64,000 nt of DNA from Rhyacophila brunnea (taxonomy: Eukaryota > Arthropoda > Insecta > Trichoptera > Rhyacophilidae). Shown here in pieces: positions 1 through 11,887 of this stretch. Both the position numbers and the translations under genes were made by a program. The DNA is taken from contig JAGYXB010001010.1 in the NCBI GenBank assembly GCA_022495005.1, positions 372,001 to 436,000 on the forward strand, written 5' to 3'. Every line of letters starts with the position of its first letter. The stretch's first letter is position 1. Below the pieces are notes generated by a model. That model was not told where the DNA came from and made no database searches. It was given only the letters and a program-made list of their open reading frames with translations.

Positions 1-74
1 GCAAGAATATTAAGCCGTTTCCGTGTTAGAAAGTTAATACTTATTATATAAAAAAGAGAGACGTGGTGAGTGGG

Positions 75-565
75 GTTTTAGACTGCGAACTACCTAATAG
101 TTCCCTGCAAACCAACCACCTCGCACCACATTCGGTGATAATCGAGCGTATCACGAGGCCCTACGTTTGAATGTGAAGCATCACCAATTGTTTGCACTTC
201 GGAATGTTTCAGGAGCAGATTTCCAAGACTGCGGTCCCCACGCACCCAAGTGTGCTTTGACTGAGTTTACAGAGACATTCTAATAAAACGTGCCCATAGA
301 GAATAGCTGGGAGAATTAACAAAAATAAATTATTCTAATTATTTAATATAATAATAATATATGTAAACACACACTTCCTCGTAACTATGTTTAGATACTT
401 TCACGTCCCCAATAAGACGCCGCCTTTTTTTTAAAGCATAATAATATATATGCATATTATATATTACAAGGCCAAAGCATTGGCATTTGTGGCGACCGGG
501 TCGGACGGCCATTAGCTGGTTGGACCGACTTGAGCATCTCTTCCCTTAATTCTTGCGAACTGTTA
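75..565 (-). pseudogene. 3' end of an R1-like non-LTR retrotransposon (decayed)
   Basis: This stretch aligns by eye with about 21.12-21.56 kb of the better preserved R1-like element in this window. Shared blocks include the segments around the TAAGACGCCGC and GGTTGGACCGAC motifs and the CTGAGTTTAC motif. In that element the region encodes the last residues of ORF2 and the 3' UTR on the minus strand. Here an AT-rich microsatellite (about 438-470) interrupts the match and no open frame survives. It is therefore a 5'-truncated, mutated copy. Homology is seen directly in the sequence; the family name rests on the longer copy. Confidence 0.7.
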
Positions 566-663
566 TACTTTTCACTTGACGATCATCTGCTTTTCCTTCT
601 GCACCCAGCAGCTTTGAAGTCAATTGGTAGATAATCCTTCAACTTAGCCAATTACTTAATATT

Positions 664-1310
664 GTTTAATCCAGGGGTGGGCAAACTTTTTGGATGGAGG
701 GCCAAATTCAAGAATTCAAAATGAGCGGCGGGCCGCAAGTAAAATATCATATTTAGATATACACTATTTATTATCATGAAAAATAAACATTACAAAAAAA
801 TAATGATAAGAATGAACTGTTTTGCGTTTTTTAACATTTTTTTTAAATTCAGGTGTTAATTTTGTAGTTGATATTCTCAAAACTGCTTGTAAATGGGCAT
901 CGGAGATATTTGACCGTAAAGAATTTTTATTGAGGTTCATGATCGAAAATGTTTGTTCAAATATATAGGTTGATCCAAAAATAACGAACATTTTTCTTGC
1001 ATAATCTTTAAGTCGGTCGAATTTGTCTGAAATTTGGAGATTTCTTCACGACGATGCAATTCTCTTAAATCAGTGTCACATTGCAGATCAATAATCTCAA
1101 GTTGTAGCTCTGTCGGTACACTATCAATATCTATTAAAAATGGATCGCTTACTATTGCTAAACAAATTTTAATCTATTGTCAATATTTTTAAAAAAATAT
1201 AAAAAAGTTATTCGTAATTAGAAGTACAATTAATGATGGCGGGCCGCAAAAAAATACCCGGCGGGCCACATGCGGCCCGCGGGCCGCAGTTTGCCCCCCC
1301 TGGTTTAATC
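664..1310. mobile_element. Small hAT transposon with 8-bp target duplication
   Basis: The element runs from 672 to 1302. It begins CAGGGGTGGGCAAAC and ends, read from the other strand, with CAGGGGGGGCAAAC. It is flanked on both sides by GTTTAATC (664-671 and 1303-1310). CAG ends and an 8-bp duplication are diagnostic of hAT transposons. The duplication has TA at its centre, fitting the nnnTAnnn preference of the Buster branch. At 631 bp it is an internally deleted, non-autonomous copy that keeps a scrap of transposase. GGCCCGC-rich DNA lies just inside the ends. Confidence 0.9.
764..1150 (-). pseudogene. hAT transposase C-terminal fragment (GTF2IRD2/EPM2AIP1-like)
   Basis: On the minus strand an open frame (991-764) contains the hAT C-terminal dimerisation motif, with GSTY, EQTFSIMNLNKNSLRSN and DAHLQAVLRI. 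This is the form typical of GTF2IRD2-like and EPM2AIP1-like hAT transposases. Upstream, in a different frame (about 1150-1013), comes the matching preceding segment with VPTELQLEIIDLQCD. One base appears to be missing near 1030, which separates the two frames. The DDE catalytic core and the N-terminal BED finger are absent, so the piece cannot be an active transposase. Confidence 0.8.
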
Positions 1311-2599
1311 TAATCGTTGGCGATCCTGCGTGTAATACCAACAAAAAACAAATGAGCACGATTTTCAGTCGAGGTTAAAACAATAATTTTAAAAAGCCAA
1401 CAAATTGTTCTTTTAATGACGTGATTTTTTTTTTTTAATTTTTTCAAACAAGTTAAACGGGTGGGTATCAAAAATTTCGAAGCTTTTGACTCGAATGCTC
1501 TTGGCATGCGGATTTCACTCTTTGACAGTTAAGAAAAATGTGTGTTAAATTAATTCACATTATATATCATTTTGTGGAATTTTACATCAGTAGTAAGAGT
1601 GCATACGCTGGTACAATTGTGTTACAGTTAGGTTCGTGAGCTAACATGTGATCAGAATAGGTGCATCATTTTATGCTTGTCATAATATGCTCCGTTGCTG
1701 GAGTGTGACAAGGTGAAATACGTATGTAAATAACTAGCGCTGCTATCAGTGTCAGTATCGAATGTCTTTAAATCCAACTCGAAACAGTGGTTGGCTAGGT
1801 CGATCTAGTCATGCGTAGCTTTCCCATCTGGTTTACATAGCCCAGTCATCTAAGAACTCTACAAAAATGTACATCTCGTTATTATACCTTCGTCTTAATC
1901 ACAACTGTGTGTCATATAAGGCCTGAACTAAAACGAGCCATAAGTACAAGTGAGTAAGCATTCGGCACGCTTATATATCCGCTCGTTGCGTTAGAATAAG
2001 ATAGGATTTCTATGGCTGAGTTAAATATTTTTTGAAAACGTCGCCGGTAAATATGGATTTGACTGATTACATTTATTTAAAAACTGGGAGCACGTGTTGC
2101 TGAAATTTATTGTTTTTGTTTTAACTGTTAAAGTAAGTGGTAATTATTTTTGGTAATTTAAGTAGAACATTATTATGGCTCACTATGTTATTTGGAAGTC
2201 GTACTGAAAAAGAACACGATGATATAACGTGTCATAGTTAAATTGATAATAATAAAATCGTGGTTCTACTGTGCGTTATACCTAAGAAACACGGCTTCAT
2301 TTTCACATCTTTAAAGTCACAACAAATCAAACAAAGTCCACAATAAAGTTAATTGTAGTCTTATTTCAATGAAAACAAATACGCATGACTGACAAAGTTA
2401 AGTGTGCACTATTTATGACGGATCTTAACAGCCTACCTCAACCCTTCGCCACTGATATATACATAGACTAAAAATAATGACATAAAACAAAATAACAGCC
2501 AAAATACCAGCACACTAATATACCTTTTAAAATACAAATTAAGCCAAAGTTTACATTACAAAGTGTTTCGCTCGGGCATAAGATATTCTAAATTTCTAA
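1311..2599. other. No gene recognised; AT-rich spacer
   Basis: I see no coding frame with family resemblance, no tandem repeat and no RNA gene here. The sequence is ordinary AT-rich intergenic DNA or unrecognisably old repeat. Confidence 0.5.
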
Positions 2600-2900
2600 T
2601 TTTCCTAGCGCTGCTCCAGAGGCAAGTCGGTGCCGGTAATAAATGGCGCAAATTACAGGTAATTGCGCGATAGGTCGAGAATAGGGACGGCGGCAGAGGT
2701 AGCGTAGGGCGGGCGAGGGTCGCGAGATTTATGGCCGACCCGTGGGCGGGGTACTCCGCCCTGGCGCTCGCAGGTCGCCTGTGGTTCTCTCCCGAACATC
2801 TCAGACGCCTTATCCTGCCCTCTATCTGTAATCGCACCTCGATCGGTTGTTCGCAGAAGACGGGTATCCTCGGGTCTTTGTTTCTCAAGGCGGGAATTAT
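2600..2900. other. GC-rich, CpG-rich island of unknown role
   Basis: About 300 bp stands out from the AT-rich surroundings by high G+C and many CG dinucleotides. Both strands stay open for about 90-110 codons, but neither translation resembles a protein family I know. High GC content alone lengthens chance open frames, so coding is not supported. It could be a promoter or first-exon island of an unseen gene, or the end of an unrecognised repeat. Confidence 0.4.
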
Positions 2901-4939
2901 TGATGCTGCAACAATAGGTGGACCTGTGATAATTGGTGTGATCGTGATTTCAATGATAATAAAGACACATCATTTGAGAGTTAATGTGTATACAACTTAA
3001 TGATACCGTTATATAATCATTGGTATCGTAGGTTGCTCGCAATTTTTAAATCCTATATTAATACCTACTTTAAATGAAAAACATACAAAAAAGCATCAAC
3101 CAAGAAACAGGCAATGTTAATTATTAGGTACTTAATTCAGTGGTTATCAAACTTTCTTTAATTTCATAACGCATTTAAAAAATGTAAATTACCATGATCG
3201 ATCCTAAGCCGAGCATGTCGTCGGTAATTATCTATAAACTTGTATCACAATTTTTGTCAATTTTGAGTTATTTGATATAATGAATTCAATATACGCACAT
3301 ACTCCACTAACAAGTATCTCAAAATATACTTAATAACAAAGTAGATTTAAGCAGTAACAAGAAAATCGTATCACAATAAAAAGACTTTTATAAATATTAT
3401 AAACTCGTTTCTTGAGATATGTGTTTGTAAGAACACATAATACTGAACTCTGGCCCAATGATTGTATTATGAAGTTCTTTCTCGCAAATCAAGATACGCC
3501 TTTCCTGCATGTGGAATGATTCACAGTAAAATTGCAATGCATTCTCGTATCTTCGACAATATAACTGATCGGTCGGAAGTATAGTGGGATAGATTGAAGA
3601 TACACAACGTTTTTTCATAAAAATATGTGTAACTATACTAAATAGATATTTCATAGAAGAAAATTTATTTCTGAATTAAAAACTGAGAGAATAAAATTTG
3701 TTTTTGCCTCTCCTGAAAAGTTGTGTTTTTTGAGATACGTGGTTGTAGAAAAGCCACGATGATATGACCCCCCGCAGAGTGGAAGTTGTAGGTATAAAGC
3801 GTTTTCACGGTGCCCTAAAAAGTGAATGGAATTGGTGAGCATATTATATTGTTCATCACACAGTTTTTCAAATCTTGGAATTAAACTATCCATTTACCCA
3901 ATATATAATAATGCATAATATGACCGATAATAAAATAGGTAAATAAACAAGTTAAACATTTTATTCAAATAGAAAAAAATCTGTAAGTAGTAAATAAAAT
4001 CAAATAATGGAGCCGAGCATATTAAAATCTCCCAGCTTCGATCTCAAAGATATGAAAGAATGAAAGTCCTGCCGTTAAAGCTTAATGAGATTTAAAATGA
4101 CATCCCTTATTAAGTTTAGTCTCATTTTTTTTGCAATAGCTGCTTTTACTACAAATTTTTGTTTCGCTGTCTTTTGCGTAATCCCTAAAGTATAGATAGA
4201 TTTACAAATAACCCGACAGCGACGCAGGCGACAAATAATAACTTACTCTGAACTCAACAATAATTATTGTTTGCATTCATTCCTTAATTTGCCACTCCCA
4301 ACCAACGCAGTGTTATCAAGTACAACACATGATACAAAATACGTATCGTACAATATTTTTATACATGCTGAATACCACCAAGTTATAAACACATTCGACA
4401 AACAAATAAGTTTGTTTAACCTAATGTAACGATTATTTTGTACAACTTTCTTAATAACAAGCTATTATGGTTTTATAAAAAAAATATTAATATCGGAAAT
4501 ACACAATGTACCTATAACTAACTCTCTTGCTATTGTCAATAGCCAGAAACAAAATATCAAAGATAAAACATTCCTGATTGATGATTTTCCCCATCGACAA
4601 AGACCGTTCGATGAGCGCTTTTTCACATCCATTAGCAGTTTCTTTTTGCGTTCCGTACCAAAAGCTCTATTCTCAAAGTTTAATAAAAGATTTTAAAATT
4701 CCCCCTCACTGATAAATGGGATTTGATTGACGCGAGCTTTCTGCAACTAAAAAGATCTTTTGGCGAACTGGCGATTGTACTTTCACTGTATTTTCTTTTG
4801 TCTAAAGCTTCAGTGAGAAGGTTTATTAATACGTCTGTATTGAAGCTTTATCGTACTATGTATTAATTAATCCGACTAATAATACTTCAATAAATTGATC
4901 AGCTTAACAGATAAGCAATATAAAACTCTACTAAACTAA
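2901..4939. other. No gene recognised; AT-rich spacer
   Basis: Two short overlapping open frames on the minus strand (3397-3654 and 3651-3893) have no recognisable motif and are expected by chance at this length. Nothing else is supported. Confidence 0.45.
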
Positions 4940-5220
4940 GAATCATTTTTTGGATTAATAAAAATTACACATATTCTACAGATATTATAAGTATACCTAC
5001 TAATTGCCATTTTAAAATAATAAATATATCGTCAATGAATTAATTTGTTATATAAATTGGGATAGGTTTAAACCGCCAAAAAATTACATAGGTTGGGCAC
5101 GATTATATTAAATTGAACAAGTATATAAAAAAAACATTTTATATAGTAAGTAGGTATTCCACATAATTGTATAATGATCGGTTTCATATACCTACACACT
5201 TAGTTAAATAGAAAATGTCC
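4940..5220. repeat. Direct repeat, copy 1 (about 280 bp)
   Basis: Similar in order and sequence to 5820-6111. Shared blocks include TTTTTTGGATNAATAAAAATTAC, the segment around GGTTTAAACCGCC, GGTTGGGCACGATTA and ATAATGATCGGTT. The copies differ by small indels and substitutions. There is no coding content. Confidence 0.85.
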
Positions 5221-5819
5221 CTGTATAATGGCATTTTAATGAACAATTATATACTTATTCGATATTTTTCTTTTTTAAATTTAAATGGTGCGGTTCCAAT
5301 AAACTATCCATGTTATATAACAAATGCTACAATATAACAAAATATAAACATGGAGTATATTATTCATATATTAATACTGCCAAAATAAGTTCCAACACGT
5401 GCACCATGGATAGTGACTATAACAATATTACACCCCGTATATACGTGCATGGATGTACTGTTGACAGTAAGTATTATCGCGGCCATAACAAGAAAATGTA
5501 TGGGTAAACATATATTATCCTGCAGTTGGCAAGCTTCTGAATTTTCATGCGACAGTAGGATTTTTTCAATCTGCGCCTGTGCAGTAGAACTACAGTGGCG
5601 AACCTGCCGGTGAAAAAACGAGCTACGAACGAATTTTCTGGTTGTATTATTCACTATCTGTCAAATAGTACCATAAAATGACAATCGCGTCTCGCTCACT
5701 CTTAAAGAATGAATTGGAGAAACAGTCAGCACTTTTACGTGTAAACAGTTATTGTCACGATAGTTTAAAATACTCACTATTGCTGCCAGTAAATCCATGC
5801 ACGTGTACAGGCGCTCTAA
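5221..5819. other. Spacer between the two direct repeats
   Basis: About 600 bp without recognisable coding. Short frames exist on both strands but none has family resemblance. If the flanking repeats are terminal repeats of a small LTR-like (TRIM) element, this would be its interior. I see no primer-binding site or polypurine tract to support that. Confidence 0.4.
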
Positions 5820-6111
5820 GACTCGTTTTTTGGATGAATAAAAATTACTCAGATTCTACAGATATTATATAATTCCCATTTTATTCCCAATTAGATTAGA
5901 AAGTAAATATGACTATGATTACATTGTCTATCGATTAATTTATAAGATAAATTGGAGTAGGTTTAAACCGCCGAAAAATTACATTGGTTGGGCACGATTA
6001 CATTAAATTAACTATATAAAAAAACAACATATAGTATATAGTAAGTATTTCCACATAATTTTATAATGATCGGTTCCATATACTATGTACTTAGTTAAAT
6101 AAAGAATTTCC
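5820..6111. repeat. Direct repeat, copy 2 (about 290 bp)
   Basis: Second copy of the repeat at 4940-5220, in the same orientation. It lies just upstream of telomeric-repeat remnants and the SART-like insertion. Confidence 0.85.
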
Positions 6112-6184
6112 GGTACTGTTCGGTTAAAGCGGATAGGTACAGCGGAAAACACATTTTGAAAATAGCCGATAAACTGGAATATTT

Positions 6185-6216
6185 GTTAGGTTCACCTAAC
6201 CAAACCTAACCTAACC
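6185..6216. repeat. Degenerate telomeric repeat, CCTAA type
   Basis: Several CCTAACC and ACCTAAC units sit directly against a poly(T) run that is the poly(A) tail of a minus-strand retrotransposon. The tract starts with an inverted GTTAGG unit. The insect telomere repeat is TTAGG/CCTAA. Confidence 0.8.
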
Positions 6217-8605
6217 TTTTTTTTTTTTTTTTGCGGCGGGGGGAAATCTTCTTAAGACACCACCAGCAGTCAGCGGCGACTGACTGGTAGTAGTGTGGGA
6301 TTCTTACCCACTAAAACCCCCCTCCTCTTCCCAGCTGCCCTCCCGGAATCCGCTTTTATGCATTGCTTCAGGAGGGCAGCTATGACCTTGCATTATATTA
6401 TTCCGCTACTCTTTCTCCCCTCGCCTGGATCTTTCCTCTTCTTCCTTGCTCTGCATCACTGACGATGCAAACTCCACCCACGCCGACCATGATGCAGCGT
6501 TTTCCAGCATGGAAGGAACCATTTTTGTCAGCGTCATTGCTTCCTCGCCGACTTTGATTTTAAGACTGTTTCTGGCTTCCTCCCATGCAGGGCATGCAAA
6601 CAGGGTGTGTTCGGCGTCATCTTTAATGCTTCCGCAGTGGTGGCACTCGCAGGTCACTTCTTTCCCTATTTTGTGAAGATAACTTCCAAAGCAACCGTGC
6701 CCTGTGAGTAGCTGCGTAAGGTGGTAACACAGCTTGCCGTGTTTCCGCTGACACCAAGCCATGAGCTCACCAATGAGCCGATGCGTCCACCGGCCTTTTG
6801 CGGAAACGTCCCACCTTTCTTGCCATTTTTGCATCGTCAGTTCCCTGGCATCGACTCTTTTCTGCCCATTGTACACTGCCTGCCTTTCGGCAGCGAGCAG
6901 GTCAATGGGCGGGATGGCAGTCAGCACCAGTATGGCATCTCCCGAGACCGTGCGGTATGCTGAGGCGACTCTCAGTGCGCTTCGTCTTTGCACCCTTGCC
7001 AGGGTGAGTTTTGTCCGTTCTTTTTTGGTGGCGTCGGCCCATATTGGGGCGCCGTACAGTAGGACAGAGTGGACCACCTCGGAGTAGAGCTTCCGTCTTT
7101 TATGTTTTGGTCCACCGGTGTTGGGCATCAGCCTGGCAAGGTCTTCTGCTATGGCGGTCGCTTTTGAGGCCGCCTTTTCAACGTGCTCGGTGAACCGCAG
7201 CTTGTCGTCGATCTGCACTCCGAGATACCGCAGTGACCTGGAAAACGGCACCACAAAGTTGTCGACTTCAAGTTTGGGTGGCAACAGTTTCCTTCGCCTG
7301 GTGAAGAAAACGGCTTCCGTTTTGTGGACTGCGAGCTGCAACCCGTTGCTATCCAGCCATCCCTAAACCTGCCTGATGGCTTCTTCTCCGGCGAGACGTA
7401 GGGATTCTGTCCTCTTGGCTGTGACGAGGATTGCCACATCGTCAGCGAAGGCCACCAGGCGCGCTTCTTCGGGCATGTTCACCTTCAGCAGGCCATCGTA
7501 CATTGCATTCCACAGGGCTGGCCCAAGAACTGAGCCCTGTGGAACACCCGCCGATACACTTCGCTGGCACTTCTTGCCACTGCATTCATATTCAAGAACT
7601 CTCTCGGAGAAGTAGCTCTCAATTATTCTTATGAGGTTTGCTGGGACGTCAATTTCAACTAGGGACCTGAGGGTTTTTTTTTTCCAGTTCGCCATGTTAA
7701 AGGCGTTTTTGACGTCAAGCGTGACCAGCAAAGCGTGCTTGCTAGCCTTCACGCTTCCCTGCCAGGCAAGACGAATCGTTGAGACGACTTGCGCTATCGC
7801 ATCGATGGTGGAACGCCCAGGCCGGAATCCATACTGGCTGTTCGATAGCCCTTTTTCGTCATTTTCCAGTGAATTCTGGAGGCGCTGCAGGATCAATCTT
7901 TCGAGAAGCTTTCCGGCTCCATCCAGCATACAAAGTGGCCTATACGAAGAAGGGCCGCTGGGCGTCGCTTTGCTTTTCGGTATTAGAACAAGTTTTTGCC
8001 TCTTCCAGGGTGAAGCAAAGGTTCCCTCGAGCAAGCACGTGTTAAAAACTGCCAGCAACAGTGCAGGATCGGTCTGTGCGATCCTTTTTATGACCGCATT
8101 TGGGACACAGTCTGGTCCTGGCGCTTTTGCGGTCTTGATGCGCTCAGCTGCTGCTAGCAGTTCTGCCTCGGAGAATGGTGAGACGGTTTCGTCCATCGTC
8201 GTCTGCAAGTGAACTTGCTCTCTTGCAGGGTGGTGTGGGAACAGGCCATTTATAACTGACTCCAGATTAGCTGGAATCTCCAGGTAGGGATCCGCAACTG
8301 CCGTCCGGAGCTTCTTCCTCACAATTTTGTATGGCATTCCCCAGGGATCTTCGTTGACCGAAGTGCAGAGCTCAGCCCAGCATCTTGCCTTGCTTTCTTT
8401 GATGGCGTTCCGAAGCGCTTTCCTTGTGTCCTGATAAATTTGTTGGTAGTCGTTGTTTCTGGGCTTTCGCTGTGCTCGGCGTCTAGAGAAAAGGCACTCG
8501 CGACGGAGGTCATCAATAGTGTCGGTCCACCAGTAGACTGGCCTTCGCTGGTTTTTTTGGCTTCGTCTTACCATTGAGGCATCGCAGCTTTGTTTCAAGA
8601 GTCTG
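6217..8605 (-). mobile_element. SART-like R1-clade retrotransposon in telomeric repeats, 5'-truncated
   Basis: A minus-strand non-LTR element ends in a 16-bp poly(A) tail (T run 6217-6232). It is bracketed by CCTAA repeats on both sides, that is GGTTAGG on the element's sense strand. Insertion into telomeric repeats is the hallmark of the R1-clade TRAS and SART families. Its orientation with respect to the repeat, sense strand TTAGG, is the opposite of the element at 11.9-17.0 kb, and as I recall matches SART. ORF1 and the endonuclease are missing, because the 5' end is cut inside ORF2. Confidence 0.85.
6406..8605 (-). pseudogene. ORF2 reverse transcriptase of the SART-like element (truncated, one stop)
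   Basis: The frame is open from the broken 5' end to a TAG at 7365-7363, then continues in the same frame to 6406, giving about 730 codons in all. The first part covers the linker after the endonuclease and the reverse transcriptase palm, with RPLCML, QYGFRPGRSTIDAI, GVPQGSVLGP and the catalytic FADD. The second part is the thumb and C-terminal region, with a CCHC-type zinc motif (CECHHCG then H and C). The stop falls just before the conserved GWLDSNGLQLA stretch. No endonuclease domain remains. Preservation is otherwise good, suggesting a fairly recent insertion. Confidence 0.9.
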
Positions 8606-8630
8606 TAACCTAACCTAACCTAACCTAACC
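8606..8630. repeat. Telomeric repeat tract (TAACC)5
   Basis: Five perfect TAACC units directly join the truncated 5' end of the SART-like element. With the tract at 6185 they show the element sits within telomeric DNA. Confidence 0.95.
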
Positions 8631-11600
8631 GAGTTGCTTTTTTTATCTTGCAGGGAACCACACGCATGTTTGCCTTCTCTTCATTAAAAAATCCATATCT
8701 CGAAAAATACGTTGTTTTTACAAATTCTTTTTGCTGTTAAGTGAAAATACAAGTGTAATATATATGTGTGAGTGTTATCTCTAAAATATCCTGAGGGATT
8801 CCTAGGATATTAAGTTTTGTGTGTTAACCACGTGTTCGGCATTGCCGAAAGTGAGGTTATGTGTACATTTTAAGGTGTCCAACTTTTTTGTGACAATTTG
8901 TTTAATCTGTTTTTTACTATTACCTATCGACTTATTTACATACCGATTTTTTTTTATAAATACCTACTTTTAGTCTTAGTTTAACATTGACAGTGAACGG
9001 ACGTGCTCCCGGCGATTGTGTGCTGGAAAACTCCGGAAAACTCGTTTCAAAGTTCGAACATGACATGACCCGGCTCACGGCTAGCTCAATAATGCTACCG
9101 GGCCGTCACTGAGGAGACTAGTGATGAATTAGGAGAGGTGGATCTCCTTTGTAGTATCACAACTTTTGAATTCCCGAATAAAACTCTTAGCTGGTGTGGT
9201 GCCGAATTTATTCAGGTACTAGAGTTCACGGTCACACAATAAGATTAACTGTCATTGTTCCCGTAATTAAATCTCATTAAAGTATCAGCAAACTATTTAT
9301 TTGTTCACTATAGGATCTCTGTGAAATCTTTCACAAATTCCCGAAAAGTCACACCTAATTCAGAGAATGTATACGCAGATATTCTTTGGATATTTTTAAT
9401 TCATGAAATATTTTCCCATAAGAAAGAAAATATAAATTATTCTTTGGTCACACAGTATTAGGTTTATAAAAGAATAGAATTATTTTATTGTTGTTTATAA
9501 AGTTTATTTATGTTCACAGTGTATTTACAAATATTTATTTGTGTTTACAGACTTGTTTACAAAAGGTTTGCTTAATGTTTACAAATTTATTTACTAAAAT
9601 TTGTTTTTATGTTTATGAATTTGTTTACTAAAATTTATTTTATAATTATGTTTACTTAATAAAGTTTCAAAAATTTATTTTATAATTATGTTTACTTAAT
9701 AAAGTTTCAAAAATTTATTTTATAATCCCGAAAAGATTTGTAAAATTTATTATTACAGACTGAGTTTATTAATTTGTTTTTATAAAACAAATCCGATCGC
9801 GTAATTTATCTCGATTACGTCACCTCGTATGATGAGTAATGAAAAATAAAATTAATCCGCGGCGCGTCACTATCGACAGATACGTAGTATTCGTGCTACG
9901 TTTTAGCGGCCGACGTCACTACCGACAGATACGAGTTATTCGCGCTACGTTTTGCCCGTCGAAGGGGACTTACTGGTACGTATGAATCGCGAATGTACTG
10001 AGAACCGTGTCCCACAAGCTCGCAGAGAGGTCTGCTGCTTACTGAAGATCGCCGGTGAGAAGTGTAGAAACTAATGATTTTACGGAAAAAGGATGTCACC
10101 TTTTATACCCTCGGGATGGAGGTTTAACAGGAAACAGTCCGTAAGGGATAGCAGATGTATATCTTTCTCTCACGGGATAAATTTACGTATATCTCCCGTT
10201 CCTGGTAACTTTCTAATAGAGATATCTTCTAATTAAATCGGGTTAAATTTACTCTACTTTATTTCCGCAAAATTAAGACTTAATAGGGGTGTTTTAAGCA
10301 CCCTCTAGAACATGTCCTTTAAATACGTAGTTACGGTGACGTCAGCAAAATAGTTGATTTTATATGATTTTTCGTGTTCAAACGAAGGGGAAAGTTTTTA
10401 GCTTTCCAACGAGGTATCAGAATAGGTACTCGTGTACTAAATAAGGGAATGGCAGTCTTTAAATTTAAAATGTCAAAATGAAAGGTTGACACCCACGTAC
10501 TAGTCCTTTCCACCACTCTTGACCTTTTTAGGCCAATAGAATTTTACTAAGTTTTAATAAAACTATTTGGAGCCGCAGAAAACGTTTCATTCGATATTTA
10601 CCTTTCGGACGAACATTATTACGTGAAAATACTATAATATTATACTTAACATTTCAACTTAAATATATAAATGCTTAATCCTAACAAGATGTTATTTACA
10701 AGCGACTACAAATTTATTTCGTCCTTAATAGTGGCTTTTCCATAGTAATCTAAACGTAACCTTGAATCTATTTTTATCCGGCAACTCAACACAGCCGGGC
10801 CGTAAATTCTAGTCGAACAGAATTCAGTTAAGGTTCAAGGTCACGCGCCAGTTTGTGTTTTTAGTCGCAGTATTTGATTCTTTTATTACTTAGGAGGCAA
10901 TTAAGATTTATTATTGTTTATGGGTAGAAACCCATCTATACCAGAATCTCAAGTTTTTTCAATTGTTACTTTTACAATATTCATTATAGTCAGCAAGTTA
11001 TAGCATTAACAAAATCTATAATTATAATTACGCGTCTATAGATATAGATACGCGTTTACAATATTTTTATAACGGTAGTTAACTCCTATCTTGTATTGAT
11101 CAAATTAGTATTAAAATTCTTTATTTACAATTATACAGTATATAAATTTATAAATATTCAATTTTCTTTTCCAATTTTCATACACTTCCATTATAGCTAT
11201 AAAAGTTATTGAAGCATGTACTTGCTTAAATTTTACGTAAACAATCTCTCCCATAACTTATTTTCTAAGTTTAATGGAGATTTCCCGGAAATTATTTCCG
11301 AAATAGATCGATTTGAAATTTCATGGCGTGTCATTTCGAGGTCTGCGGTCACAGCGTTCCAATTACACTTGAACAGTCTCGATTCCCCGAGGCGAAATTT
11401 TTTACGTAAAATTTTATTACATTTTACAAAGAAAAGGTTAACAACATACATTTTACTTCCTAATACTAAACGATTACGCTACTGGTTACCTGTTCATGGT
11501 CTTTTTCGACCATTTCTTCTCTGCTTCTTCCATAGTTTAGGACCATGGGACTTATATATTCTGTTTGTACCTTGTCGTGAGGTTGTCGCACGGCTATTGA

Positions 11601-11711
11601 GAAGTAGAATTGACTACAAGGCTAGATTTGTATAGTTATGTCGTTAAACCATACTCTGCCATAAACACTAACTGAAGGTCGGCGTTTTTGTTTGTGTCAA
11701 ACACCTACAAT
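8631..11711. other. Non-coding DNA between telomeric tracts, unidentified
   Basis: About 3 kb with no recognisable protein. The left part (to about 9200) is less AT-rich and includes a GGAAAACTCCGGAAAACTC stretch resembling the 5' UTR of the TRAS-like element. The rest is very AT-rich with many TTTACTTAAT and TTTATTT words. A short frame at 11216-11635 has no family resemblance. The block may be a decayed or non-autonomous retrotransposon, or subtelomeric sequence. Confidence 0.5.
9630..9725. repeat. Tandem repeat, 40-bp unit, 2.4 copies
   Basis: A 40-bp AT-rich unit beginning AAAATTTATTTTATAATTAT is repeated twice without change and then starts a third time. Confidence 0.9.
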
Positions 11712-11837
11712 GTCGGAAAAGCTCGGAAAAATCCTGTGAAATCCGGAAAACTCCTGGAAAATCCTTTGGCCTTCAAGTTTAAGTTTTCTTTCGAAAACTT
11801 GTCCGTGCGTTGAAGTCTCTTGCAGGATTCTCAACCT
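11712..11837 (+). repeat. Partial second copy of the TRAS-like 5' UTR
   Basis: The words AAAAGCTCG, AATCC, GTGAAATCCGGAAAAC, GGAAAA and the following TTTCG...GTTGA order match the start of the TRAS-like element's 5' UTR at 11886-11975. The two copies are separated by the CCTAA tract. This one may be the truncated head of another TRAS-like insertion. Confidence 0.7.
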
Positions 11838-11887
11838 CCTAACCTAACCTAACCTAACCTAACCTAACCTAACCTAACCTAACCTAA
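11838..11887. repeat. Telomeric repeat tract (CCTAA)10
   Basis: Ten near-perfect CCTAA units immediately upstream of the 5' UTR of the TRAS-like element. Confidence 0.95.

Noticed and set aside
2556..3000. Opposing frames of 110 and 89 codons in the GC-rich island
   Set aside because: High GC content lengthens chance frames on both strands; neither translation resembles a known protein.
3397..3893. Two overlapping minus-strand frames of 80-85 codons
   Set aside because: No family motif, no splice pattern, and length expected by chance.
4560..4690. Plus-strand stretch resembling a retrotransposon C-terminus (RQRPFDERFF, FFLRSVPKAL)
   Set aside because: Too short and unsupported by neighbouring sequence to call.
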